A stretch of 14,075 nt of DNA from Ruminococcus callidus. GTDB taxonomy: Bacteria > Bacillota > Clostridia > Oscillospirales > Ruminococcaceae. The notes beneath the pieces are model-generated. The model was not told where the DNA came from, did no database searches, and saw only the letters and a program-made list of their open reading frames with translations. Positions within the stretch are counted from its first letter, which is position 1; every line of letters starts with the position of its first letter. Position numbers and translations under genes: made by a program. Positions 7,815-14,023 of the stretch are shown here, piece after piece. Location of the stretch: NCBI RefSeq assembly GCF_020709055.1, contig NZ_JAJFCK010000049.1, positions 1-14,075 on the forward strand, written 5' to 3'.

Positions 7815-9614
7815 ATGAACGTTCGAAAACGAATCCTTTCTGTGATTGCTGCTGCGGCAATGCTGGGCAGTGCCTGTTTCTCCGCTGGCGTACCGCTTGA
7901 CACGTTCACCGCACCGGTAGCAATTTCGGCATCGGCGGAGGGAGAGTTTACATGTGATGTCACCGAAACTGGTGTAACGATTACGAGCTATTCTGGAAGT
8001 GCCACTTCTTTGGAAATTCCAGATACCTTGGATGGAAAACCGGTGGTGGCGATTGGAAGCCGTGTGTTTCGAGATCATACGGAGTTGGAGTCGGTTGTGA
8101 TTCCCAAAGGCGTTACTTCAATTGGGTTGCAGGCGTTTTATGGTTGCTCTAATTTGTCTAGTGTAACGCTTCCTGAGGGGTTGAGAACCATTGTTCGAAA
8201 AGCATTCTATAATTGTACTTCATTGATAGAAATCACAATTCCAAAAAGTGTAGATGACATTAATGATGATCAATCACTGGGATACAGTGATAATGGTGCA
8301 ATTCCGGGATTTACAATATACGGCAAAGCTGGAACGGCTGCTGAAACATATGCAAACACAAATGGTTTTACCTTCATAGACACCGGCAATTCCAGAGAAA
8401 AAGGTACACTTTCCATCAGGGATACCTATCCCACGGTGTACTGTCTGGGAAACGAGATTCCGCTGCCGGATGATACCCAGATCGAAACCACCAATGTTGG
8501 CGCAGAGCGCACCTGTACATGGTATCGTGGCAGAAGTACAGACGGAATGAGCGAGCAGATAGAATCGCCGGACGCTGCGGGAGATTACACGCTGCTGGTA
8601 CAGGTGGCGGAAACCGATGCGTATACTGCTGCGGAAGCGCTGGTTGATGTGCATGTGCAGGAGCATCAGTTTGTGGAAGGGATCTGTCAGGTCTGCGGCG
8701 GATATGAGGACGGAATCGGGGCAAGACTTGCCGGAAATTCGCTGAGTCTGAACGGCAACATCGGCGTCAACTTTTACATGGAACTGGATGACGGGGTTCT
8801 GGCGGATTCCGGCGCATATCTCCTGTTCACCTACGCCAACGGGACGACGAAAAAGGTGCTGGTTCAGGAGGCACGGGTAGACACGCAGACTGCTGCGGGG
8901 AAGACATATTATGTGTTCCCGTGCGAGGTGGCAGCGAAAGAGATGACCGACACAATCTTGGCGCAGATGCATTTGAGCGATGGCAGAACGGGAAAACGCT
9001 ACGCCTACACCGTAAAGCAATATGCGGACTATCTGCTGGAACATACGGAGGAACAGCCGGCATATGAAAAAGCGGCACCGCTGGTTCGGGCGATGCTGAA
9101 TTACGGCGCTTATGCCCAGCTGAATTTCCAGCACAGCCTGATCACACTCGCCAATGCCAATTTCTCGGAGAGCGAGAAGTCGGTGGAGCAGGTGACAGCG
9201 CAGACACTGGAGGCATATCGGAATCAGACGGTGCAGCAGTCCGATTTTGTGAAGCTGGAGGGCGCAAGTCTTTCCCTTGATTCTCAGACCACGCTGCGCC
9301 TGTATTTTTCCTGTCAGGGAGATGCAGCCATTGAGGATCTCCGGTTTTTCTGGGGAGAGCAGGCACTGACACCGCAGAAATCGGGGAACTTTTATTGTGT
9401 GGAACTAAGCGATATTGCTGCAAAAAATCTGGGCACAGCATACACGGTTCGGGTGACCTGCGGTGAAGCGTCGCTGGATGTGCAGTACAGCGCTATGGCG
9501 TATGGCTACCACGTGCTGCAGCGGGATGTTTCCGCCACACGGACGCAGGCGCTAAAGGATACCATCGCAGCAATGTATCTGTATTATCAGGCGGCAAAGG
9601 ACTATTTTGCATAA
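7815..9614 (+). CDS. Secreted BspA-like leucine-rich-repeat protein
   Basis: The product is 599 residues and exported. It has a basic start (MNVRKR), a hydrophobic core at about 8-22, and a likely signal-peptidase cut after ASA near residue 41. Residues 65-150 hold BspA/Treponema-type leucine-rich repeats (units like LESVVIPKGVTSIGLQAFYGC), often linked to adhesion or carbohydrate contact. A beta-rich segment (about 198-283) follows, then a short Cys pair (CQVCG at 291-295), then two similar-looking modules opening with LAGNSLSLNGNIGVNF near 305 and LEGASLSLDSQTTLRLYF further on. No sortase motif, dockerin or C-terminal membrane anchor is visible, so how it is held at the surface is unknown. 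GGAGGTGA (7800-7807), 7 bases upstream, fixes the start; the open frame extends upstream but without a signal peptide in place. The repeat region is visibly AT-richer than the rest. The 46-residue peptide gene follows after 14 bases. Confidence 0.88.
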   Translation: MNVRKRILSVIAAAAMLGSACFSAGVPLDTFTAPVAISASAEGEFTCDVTETGVTITSYSGSATSLEIPDTLDGKPVVAIGSRVFRDHTELESVVIPKGVTSIGLQAFYGCSNLSSVTLPEGLRTIVRKAFYNCTSLIEITIPKSVDDINDDQSLGYSDNGAIPGFTIYGKAGTAAETYANTNGFTFIDTGNSREKGTLSIRDTYPTVYCLGNEIPLPDDTQIETTNVGAERTCTWYRGRSTDGMSEQIESPDAAGDYTLLVQVAETDAYTAAEALVDVHVQEHQFVEGICQVCGGYEDGIGARLAGNSLSLNGNIGVNFYMELDDGVLADSGAYLLFTYANGTTKKVLVQEARVDTQTAAGKTYYVFPCEVAAKEMTDTILAQMHLSDGRTGKRYAYTVKQYADYLLEHTEEQPAYEKAAPLVRAMLNYGAYAQLNFQHSLITLANANFSESEKSVEQVTAQTLEAYRNQTVQQSDFVKLEGASLSLDSQTTLRLYFSCQGDAAIEDLRFFWGEQALTPQKSGNFYCVELSDIAAKNLGTAYTVRVTCGEASLDVQYSAMAYGYHVLQRDVSATRTQALKDTIAAMYLYYQAAKDYFA

Positions 9615-9628
9615 GGAGGGGAAATGAC

Positions 9629-9769
9629 ATGGACGAAAATGATGAGAAAAAGGAACCGTACGAAACTCCGATGCTTGAGGTAGTTCATTTTTCTGTTGAA
9701 GATATCATCACCACAAGCGGAGGAAACGACACACCGTTTGAACCGTGCGACTGGGAAGAAGAATACTAA
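9629..9769 (+). CDS. 46-residue acidic peptide with RiPP-leader-like N-terminus
   Basis: This short gene has a strong ribosome site, AAGGAGGGG (9613-9621), that begins inside the stop codon of the upstream gene, so the two are one operon. The peptide is strongly acidic. Its first half, YETPMLEVVHF then VEDIITTSG, has the YxxPxL...TxG pattern (Tyr11, Pro14, Leu16, Thr29, Gly31) known from lasso-peptide leaders that are read by RRE domains. If cleavage follows Ser30, the remaining 16 residues start with Gly and have Glu at position 8 (GGNDTPFEPCDWEEEY), compatible with a Gly1-Glu8 ring; one Cys is present. No maturation enzyme (RRE, protease, cyclase) or exporter lies in the window, so a plain uncharacterised small protein remains quite possible. 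Its TAA stop directly abuts the MITE-like repeat. Confidence 0.75.
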   Translation: MDENDEKKEPYETPMLEVVHFSVEDIITTSGGNDTPFEPCDWEEEY

Positions 9770-9929
9770 GAGCTCGTGTTCATAGGCGTCTATCTACGTC
9801 TTTTCGGCAAATTTTGTTGCATACTGCGTTAAAAATTCTTGTCATACGAAAATATGCCTGCAAATTTTTGCCTTGTCTGCAAAAAAATTTGCTCGAAAAT
9901 CCGCATATATTTCCTACGAACACAAGCTC
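9770..9929 (+). repeat. Complete 160-bp palindromic MITE-like repeat (copy 2)
   Basis: The ends GAGCTCGTGTTC and GAACACAAGCTC are inverted repeats with one mismatch. The match continues inward imperfectly for about 50 bases on each side, so the whole element can fold as one long hairpin. Inside are three short GCAAA-type hairpins at 9807-9820, 9860-9871 and 9879-9892. TAA flanks it on both sides (9767-9769 and 9930-9932), a possible 3-bp target duplication. It carries no open frame of its own. It lies between the peptide gene and the terminator at 9943. Confidence 0.9.
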
Positions 9930-9942
9930 TAAAACGCATCCC

Positions 9943-9983
9943 AAACGGACGGAGAGAAATTCTCCGTCCGTTTTCGATTTTTT
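9943..9983 (+). terminator. Terminator of the leucine-rich-repeat/peptide operon
   Basis: AAACGGACGGAGA (9943-9955) and TCTCCGTCCGTTT (9961-9973) form a perfect 13-bp stem with a 5-base loop, followed by T-rich sequence to 9983. It lies beyond the repeat, which therefore separates the peptide gene from its terminator by about 160 bases. Confidence 0.92.
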
Positions 9984-9985
9984 GC

Positions 9986-10014
9986 TTGCCAATTCGGGGA
10001 AGATGTGCTATAAT
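9986..10014 (+). promoter_or_regulatory. Sigma-A promoter of tcdA
   Basis: TTGCCA at 9986-9991, a 17-base spacer, and TATAAT at 10009-10014, with an extended -10 TG at 10006-10007. It starts directly after the preceding terminator. Confidence 0.85.
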
Positions 10015-10065
10015 GGAATAGCATATGATTTCAGTCGGAATTCGAAGGAAGGATCAGATACCACT

Positions 10066-10833
10066 ATGTTGAATGCATTTTCCAGAACAGAATTGATGTT
10101 GGGAAAGGAGGCAATGGAGCGTCTTTCTCAGGCACGTGTCGCAATTTTCGGAATCGGCGGTGTGGGCGGATATACCGCAGAGGCACTTTCTCGAAGCGGT
10201 GTCGGCGCACTGGATTTGATCGATGATGACAAGGTCTGCCTGACCAATATCAACCGGCAGATCTACGCCACCCGCAAGACCGTGGGACGCTATAAGATCG
10301 AGGTGGCGGAAGAACGGATTCACCAGATCAATCCGGATTGTCAGGTGCGTACCCATCAGACGTTCTATATGCCGGAAATCGCCGATCAGTTCGACTTCTC
10401 CGCCTATGATTATATCGTGGATGCCATTGATACGGTGACGGCGAAAATCGACCTCATTGTTCAAGCCAATCGGTATCAGGTGCCTATCATGAGCGCCATG
10501 GGTGCCGGAAACAAGATGGATCCCACGGCGTTTGAAGTGGATGACATTTACAACACCTCTGTTTGTCCGCTGGCACGTGTCATGCGTTACGAGCTGCGCA
10601 AGCGTGGCATCCCCAAGCTGAAAGTGGTGTACTCCAAGGAAAAACCGGTGGAGTCGAAAGAGGATATGGCAGCAAGCTGCCGTTCCAACTGCATCTGTCC
10701 GCCGGGCACTGCGAGAAAGTGCACCCAGCGCCGGGCGATTCCGGGGAGCAATGCTTTCGTTCCCTCGGTGGCAGGTCTGATTATTGCCGGAGAAGTGGTG
10801 AAAGATCTGATCGGCTGGAATCCGAAAAAGTAA
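10066..10833 (+). CDS. tcdA: tRNA threonylcarbamoyladenosine dehydratase (E1-like ThiF/MoeB family)
   Basis: TcdA (CsdL/YgdL) uses ATP to cyclise t6A37 of tRNA to ct6A, which supports decoding of ANN codons. The 255-residue product shows the E1-like Rossmann fold: GIGGVGG at residues 29-35, DDD at 53-55 ending the second strand, and NINRQ at 61-65 for nucleotide binding. IVDAIDTVTAK at 117-127 and FVPSVAGLIIAGEVV at 231-245 are typical of this branch. No C-terminal rhodanese or MoeD-like extension is present, which argues against MoeB or ThiF. Four cysteines at 205, 209, 211 and 219 (CRSNCIC...C) could hold a metal. The ATG at 10066 fits family starts (MLNAFSRTEL); the best ribosome site, AAGGAAGGA (10045-10053), is 12 bases away, rather far. 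It is a single gene with its own promoter and terminator. Confidence 0.9.
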   Translation: MLNAFSRTELMLGKEAMERLSQARVAIFGIGGVGGYTAEALSRSGVGALDLIDDDKVCLTNINRQIYATRKTVGRYKIEVAEERIHQINPDCQVRTHQTFYMPEIADQFDFSAYDYIVDAIDTVTAKIDLIVQANRYQVPIMSAMGAGNKMDPTAFEVDDIYNTSVCPLARVMRYELRKRGIPKLKVVYSKEKPVESKEDMAASCRSNCICPPGTARKCTQRRAIPGSNAFVPSVAGLIIAGEVVKDLIGWNPKK

Positions 10834-10850
10834 GCGTATTTTCCAAAGAA

Positions 10851-10887
10851 AAAAGACGAATCGTTTTTGTGGAACGATTCGTCTTTT
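10851..10887. terminator. Bidirectional terminator between tcdA and hcp
   Basis: AAAAGACGAATCGTT (10851-10865) and AACGATTCGTCTTTT (10873-10887) form a perfect 15-bp stem with a 7-base loop. T runs appear on both strands: four on the plus strand, and six on the minus strand (plus-strand A run 10849-10854). It therefore serves the convergent genes tcdA and hcp. Confidence 0.9.
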
Positions 10888-10909
10888 GTGTGTTGATTTA
10901 ACCGTGTGA

Positions 10910-12508
10910 TTATGCGTTCAGGATTGCCGCAAGATCTGCCTCCGGTGTGGTGATGAGAGCGATGCGGAAGTGTTCCACCAGATATTGCAGCACGTTGGGG
11001 GAGAGGAATGCCGGCAGCGTCGGGCCAAGGCGGATATTCTGGATGCCCAGATGCAGCAGCGTCAGCAGGATGCAGACCGCTTTCTGTTCATACCAGGAAA
11101 GTACCATGGAAAGCGGCAGTTCGTTGACACCGCAGTCAAATGCCTCTGCCAGTGCCAGTGCGATCTGGATGGCGCTGTAAGCGTCGTTGCACTGCCCGAT
11201 ATCCAGCAGGCGGGGGAGTCCGGCAACAGTTCCCAAGTCCAGATCATTGAAGCGGTATTTTCCGCACGCCAGCGTGAGCACAACAGAATCCGGCGGTGTC
11301 TGGCGGACAAATTCCGTGTAGTAGTTTCTGCCGGTGCGTGCGCCGTCGCAGCCGCCCACAAGGAAGAAGTGGCGGATTTTTCCGTCCTTGACGGCTTGGA
11401 TGATCTCCGGTGCGTGCTGGAGCACGGCGTTCTGTCCGAATCCGGTGGTCACGGTAGAACCGCCATTGATGCCGGTCATCTGGTGCGCCTCCGGATAGCC
11501 GCCCAGTTCCAGCGCTTTGGAAATCACCGGCGAGAAGTCCTTGTCCGCACCGATGTGCTGCATCTCCGGATAGGCAACCACTTCGGTGGTAAAAACACGG
11601 TCAGCGTAGCTTGCCTTTGGCGGCATCAGACAGTTGGTGGTAAAGAGAATGGGTGCCGGAATGTCTGCAAATTCCCGCTGCTGATTCTGCCATGCTGTGC
11701 CAAAGTTGCCCTTGAGATGGGGATACTTTTTCAGCTCCGGATAGCCATGTGCCGGCAGCATCTCTCCGTGGGTATAGACGGAAACGCCGGTGCCGGCAGT
11801 CTGCTCCAGCAGCAGCTTTAGATCCCGCAGGTCGTGACCGGAGATGACGATGAACGGCCCTCTTTCAATGCAAAGCGGCACTTCGGTGGGCACTGGTGTG
11901 CCGAATGTCTCCGTGTTGGCACGGTGCAGCAGTGCCATGCAGTCCAGATTGACTTTGCCGACCTCCATGACCAGGGGCAGCAGTTCTTCCATCCCACGGT
12001 CCTCGCCAACTGCGAACAGTGCACGGTAGAGAAAACGATAGATTTCCTCGTCAACGTAGCCCAGCACCATGGCGTGATATGCGTAGGCGGCAATGCCGCG
12101 GATGCCGAAGAGAATGAGAGATTTCAGGCTGCGGATGTCCTCCTGTGCCTGCCAGAGATTTGCCATATTGTACTCGTCATTTCTGCCGCAGGGCGAACTG
12201 CAGCTGCTGCATTCCGGAACAAGGCGTGCCTTTTCCTGCCGCACCCGCTGGATGCAGCGGCGAATGGAATCCTCGTCAAAGCTGACGTTGGTCATGGTGG
12301 TAAACAGTGCTTCGATCACCAGTTTTCCGGTGGTTTCGTCCGGCAGCGTGTCGCCATCGGTGGCACGTGCCAGACCGATGAGCGCACCGGTCAGCTCGTC
12401 CTGCAGCGCAGCGACTTGGGCGTTTTTTCCGCAGACGCCAGCTTTTCCGGTACATCCGGAACATCCGGCAGTCTGCTCACACTGATAACAAAACATATTC
12501 TGACGCAT
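10910..12508 (-). CDS. hcp: Hybrid cluster protein (hydroxylamine/nitric oxide reductase, prismane protein)
   Basis: Hcp is a cytoplasmic iron-sulfur enzyme of anaerobes that reduces NO and, in vitro, hydroxylamine, and protects from nitrosative stress. The 532-residue length fits. The N-terminal 4Fe-4S ligands are Cys7, Cys10, Cys19 and Cys26 (Cx2Cx8Cx6C, the anaerobe spacing); Cys16 is extra. All seven hybrid-cluster ligands known from the Desulfovibrio protein can be placed: His225, Glu249, Cys293, Cys387 (the persulfide position, in VGGCDGARTGRNYY), Cys415, Cys440 and Glu474. The enzyme should therefore be active. GGAGG (12517-12521) is 8 bases from the ATG at 12508; a TTG six bases further upstream is too close to it. 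It lies 20 bases behind the ferredoxin-like gene in one operon, opposite a Crp/Fnr-type regulator. Confidence 0.97.
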   Translation of the reverse strand: MRQNMFCYQCEQTAGCSGCTGKAGVCGKNAQVAALQDELTGALIGLARATDGDTLPDETTGKLVIEALFTTMTNVSFDEDSIRRCIQRVRQEKARLVPECSSCSSPCGRNDEYNMANLWQAQEDIRSLKSLILFGIRGIAAYAYHAMVLGYVDEEIYRFLYRALFAVGEDRGMEELLPLVMEVGKVNLDCMALLHRANTETFGTPVPTEVPLCIERGPFIVISGHDLRDLKLLLEQTAGTGVSVYTHGEMLPAHGYPELKKYPHLKGNFGTAWQNQQREFADIPAPILFTTNCLMPPKASYADRVFTTEVVAYPEMQHIGADKDFSPVISKALELGGYPEAHQMTGINGGSTVTTGFGQNAVLQHAPEIIQAVKDGKIRHFFLVGGCDGARTGRNYYTEFVRQTPPDSVVLTLACGKYRFNDLDLGTVAGLPRLLDIGQCNDAYSAIQIALALAEAFDCGVNELPLSMVLSWYEQKAVCILLTLLHLGIQNIRLGPTLPAFLSPNVLQYLVEHFRIALITTPEADLAAILNA

Positions 12509-12528
12509 ATTCAATTCCTCCGATTTTT

Positions 12529-13242
12529 TCAGGTCTGGTTTAAAATGATGCCGTCGATGGAGATGGTGGCAACGTGGAATGGCAGCGCTTTTCCGCTGTT
12601 TTGAACTGCCTCTCGTGCAGCGTGTTCCAGTCCGCCGCAGCAGGGGACCTCCATACGTACCACAGTGACATCCTGAATGTCATTGTTGCGGAGAATCCGT
12701 GTCAGCTTTTCGGCATAGTTGACATCGTCCAGCTTGGGGCATCCGATTAACGTAGTTTTCCCACGCAGAAATGTTTGATGCATGGCAGCGTAGGCGTAGG
12801 CAGTGCAGTCCGCTGCGATGAGCAGAGATGTACCCTGAAAGTAGGGCGCATGCTCCGGAACCAGCCGAATCTGGCACGGCCACTGTGCCAGCTGGGATGC
12901 GCCGAAAATCGGCGGTGCATCCTCGGTGTGATTTCTCTGGCGCATTTGCCGCATGCGTGTGCCGGGACATCCGCCGGCGTGGCGGGGATGTGCTGCCTGC
13001 TGGGCTGCAAGCTTGTTCGCCTGCACTGCCTTTTCGTCGTAGGCAGCGGCCTCCCGATGGGTGAATGAGATGGCATTGGCGGGACATGCCGGCAGGCAGT
13101 CGCCAAGCCCGTCGCAGTAGTCGTCCCGCAGCAGTTTTGCCTTGCCGTTCACCATGCCGATGGCACCCTCGTGACAGGCAGCTGCACATGCACCGCAGCC
13201 ATTGCACTTTTCCTCGTCGATGACGATAATTTTTCGAATCAT
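12529..13242 (-). CDS. Ferredoxin-like 4Fe-4S protein, probable electron donor to Hcp
   Basis: This 237-residue protein has an N-terminal two-cluster ferredoxin domain and a longer Cys-rich C-terminal domain. The first cluster motif is complete (Cys13, Cys16, Cys19, Cys23). The second lacks one ligand: Cys43, Leu46 in place of Cys, Cys49 and Cys53 before Pro (CDGLGDCLPACP), so it may hold a 3Fe-4S cluster or none. The C-terminal part has GCPKLDD near 167-173 and VPCCGGL at 199-205, motifs that recur in uncharacterised ferredoxin proteins coded beside hcp. Electron transfer to Hcp is inferred from this pairing. AGGAGGA lies 6 bases upstream of the ATG (plus-strand 13249-13254). It is first in the operon; hcp follows after 20 bases. 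Confidence 0.85.
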   Translation of the reverse strand: MIRKIIVIDEEKCNGCGACAAACHEGAIGMVNGKAKLLRDDYCDGLGDCLPACPANAISFTHREAAAYDEKAVQANKLAAQQAAHPRHAGGCPGTRMRQMRQRNHTEDAPPIFGASQLAQWPCQIRLVPEHAPYFQGTSLLIAADCTAYAYAAMHQTFLRGKTTLIGCPKLDDVNYAEKLTRILRNNDIQDVTVVRMEVPCCGGLEHAAREAVQNSGKALPFHVATISIDGIILNQT

Positions 13243-13288
13243 GCGGAATCCTCCTATTGTGATTTTTTATGATCTGCATTTGCTTGTC

Positions 13289-13317
13289 TTGACTTTCTGA
13301 ATATAGTATAGTACAAT
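13289..13317 (+). promoter_or_regulatory. Sigma-A promoter of the Crp/Fnr-family regulator gene
   Basis: TTGACT at 13289-13294, a 17-base spacer, and TACAAT at 13312-13317. The palindrome at 13296-13324 covers the spacer and -10, which fits autorepression. Confidence 0.8.
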
Positions 13318-13324
13318 ATTCAGA
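13296..13324. promoter_or_regulatory. Palindrome overlapping both divergent promoters
   Basis: TCTGAATAT (13296-13304) and ATATTCAGA (13316-13324) are perfect 9-bp inverted arms separated by 11 bases. The centre holds the minus-strand -10 (TATACT, plus-strand 13305-13310), and the right arm overlaps the plus-strand -10. It is a candidate operator for the adjacent regulator or another factor. Confidence 0.5.
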
Positions 13325-13334
13325 GAAAAGATGT

Positions 13335-13347
13335 TGTTGTAACAACA
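13335..13347. promoter_or_regulatory. Candidate activator site (TGTTGTAACAACA) upstream of the hcp operon
   Basis: This is a perfect 6-bp inverted repeat around a central A. Its centre (13341) is about 42-43 bases upstream of the start predicted from the minus-strand -10 TATACT at 13305-13310. That is the class II position used by Crp/Fnr activators, and no good -35 box is present there. It also lies in the untranslated leader of the regulator gene, just before its ribosome site. Confidence 0.5.
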
Positions 13348-13360
13348 GAACGGAGAAAAA

Positions 13361-14023
13361 ATGCAAACAAATTTATGTCAGACGCCCCTTTTTCTGGGGA
13401 TCAAAGAAGAGGAGCTTCCCGCCATTTTGCGATGCCTTGGCGGGCAGGAACGGCGTTATTCCAGAGGAGAAGTGATTTTGCCGGAGGGCGTTCCCATTAC
13501 CAAGTTAGGGGTTGTTCGGCATGGAAAAGTGCTCATGGAGCACAGCGATGTCTGGGGCAATAACAGTGTGCTGGGACACGCTGCATCCGGTGCGGTATTT
13601 GGGGAGGCATATGCCTGTGCGCCGGAGGAATCGCTTTTGATTCGAGTAATCGCAGCGGAGGAAACGACGGTTTTGTTTCTGGATATGCAGCGCATCTGGA
13701 ATCCCTGTTCCGATGCGTGTCCGTTTCACATCCAGCTGCTCCGCAATCTGCTCACCATCAGCGCCAAAAAGAACCTCCAGCTCTCCCGCAGAATCCTCCA
13801 TACCGGTGCCAAGACGATTCGTGGCAGACTGCTGTCCTATTTTTCGGATTGCAGCAAACGTGCCGGAAGCCGGACGTTTTCTATTCCCTATAACCGGCAG
13901 CAGCTGGCGGACTATTTGGGCGTAGACCGGAGCGCCATGTGCAGCGAGCTTTCCAAGATGCAGAAAGACGGCATTCTCTGGTATCAGAAAAACCAGTTCC
14001 GGTTGGAAACCGCCGAAGTATAA
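13361..14023 (+). CDS. Crp/Fnr-family transcriptional regulator (HcpR-like by context)
   Basis: This 220-residue regulator has an N-terminal cyclic-nucleotide-type beta-barrel (about 10-110), a dimer helix (about 120-145), and a C-terminal Crp helix-turn-helix, with QQLADYLGVDRSAMCSELSKM (about 180-200) as the DNA-reading part. It lacks an Fnr-type N-terminal Cys cluster, though Cys6, Cys25, Cys86, Cys116, Cys120, Cys164 and Cys194 are scattered through it. It is divergent from the ferredoxin-hcp operon, the usual place for HcpR-type regulators that activate hcp on nitrosative stress; that role is inferred from position. GGAG (13352-13355) lies 5 bases before the ATG. Its TAA stop directly abuts the third copy of the MITE-like repeat. 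Confidence 0.9.
   Translation: MQTNLCQTPLFLGIKEEELPAILRCLGGQERRYSRGEVILPEGVPITKLGVVRHGKVLMEHSDVWGNNSVLGHAASGAVFGEAYACAPEESLLIRVIAAEETTVLFLDMQRIWNPCSDACPFHIQLLRNLLTISAKKNLQLSRRILHTGAKTIRGRLLSYFSDCSKRAGSRTFSIPYNRQQLADYLGVDRSAMCSELSKMQKDGILWYQKNQFRLETAEV

Noticed and set aside
9629..9769. A complete lasso-peptide biosynthetic cluster
   Set aside because: Only a possible precursor is present. The next genes are tcdA and hcp, with no RRE protein, transglutaminase-like protease, asparagine-synthetase-like cyclase or ABC exporter. The E1-like gene at 10066 has its own promoter and terminator and is TcdA by motif, so I do not assign it to peptide maturation.
9770..9929. A structured regulatory RNA or riboswitch for tcdA
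   Set aside because: The same sequence occurs after two unrelated genes and is a palindromic repeat; tcdA has a separate promoter downstream of a terminator, so this element is not in its leader.
11834..12604. Open frame of 256 codons on the plus strand antisense to hcp
   Set aside because: It has no ribosome site, crosses the hcp/ferredoxin gap, and its product is unlike any family I know; hcp has every catalytic ligand, so this is a shadow frame. The plus-strand frame at 10970-11821 is rejected for the same reason.
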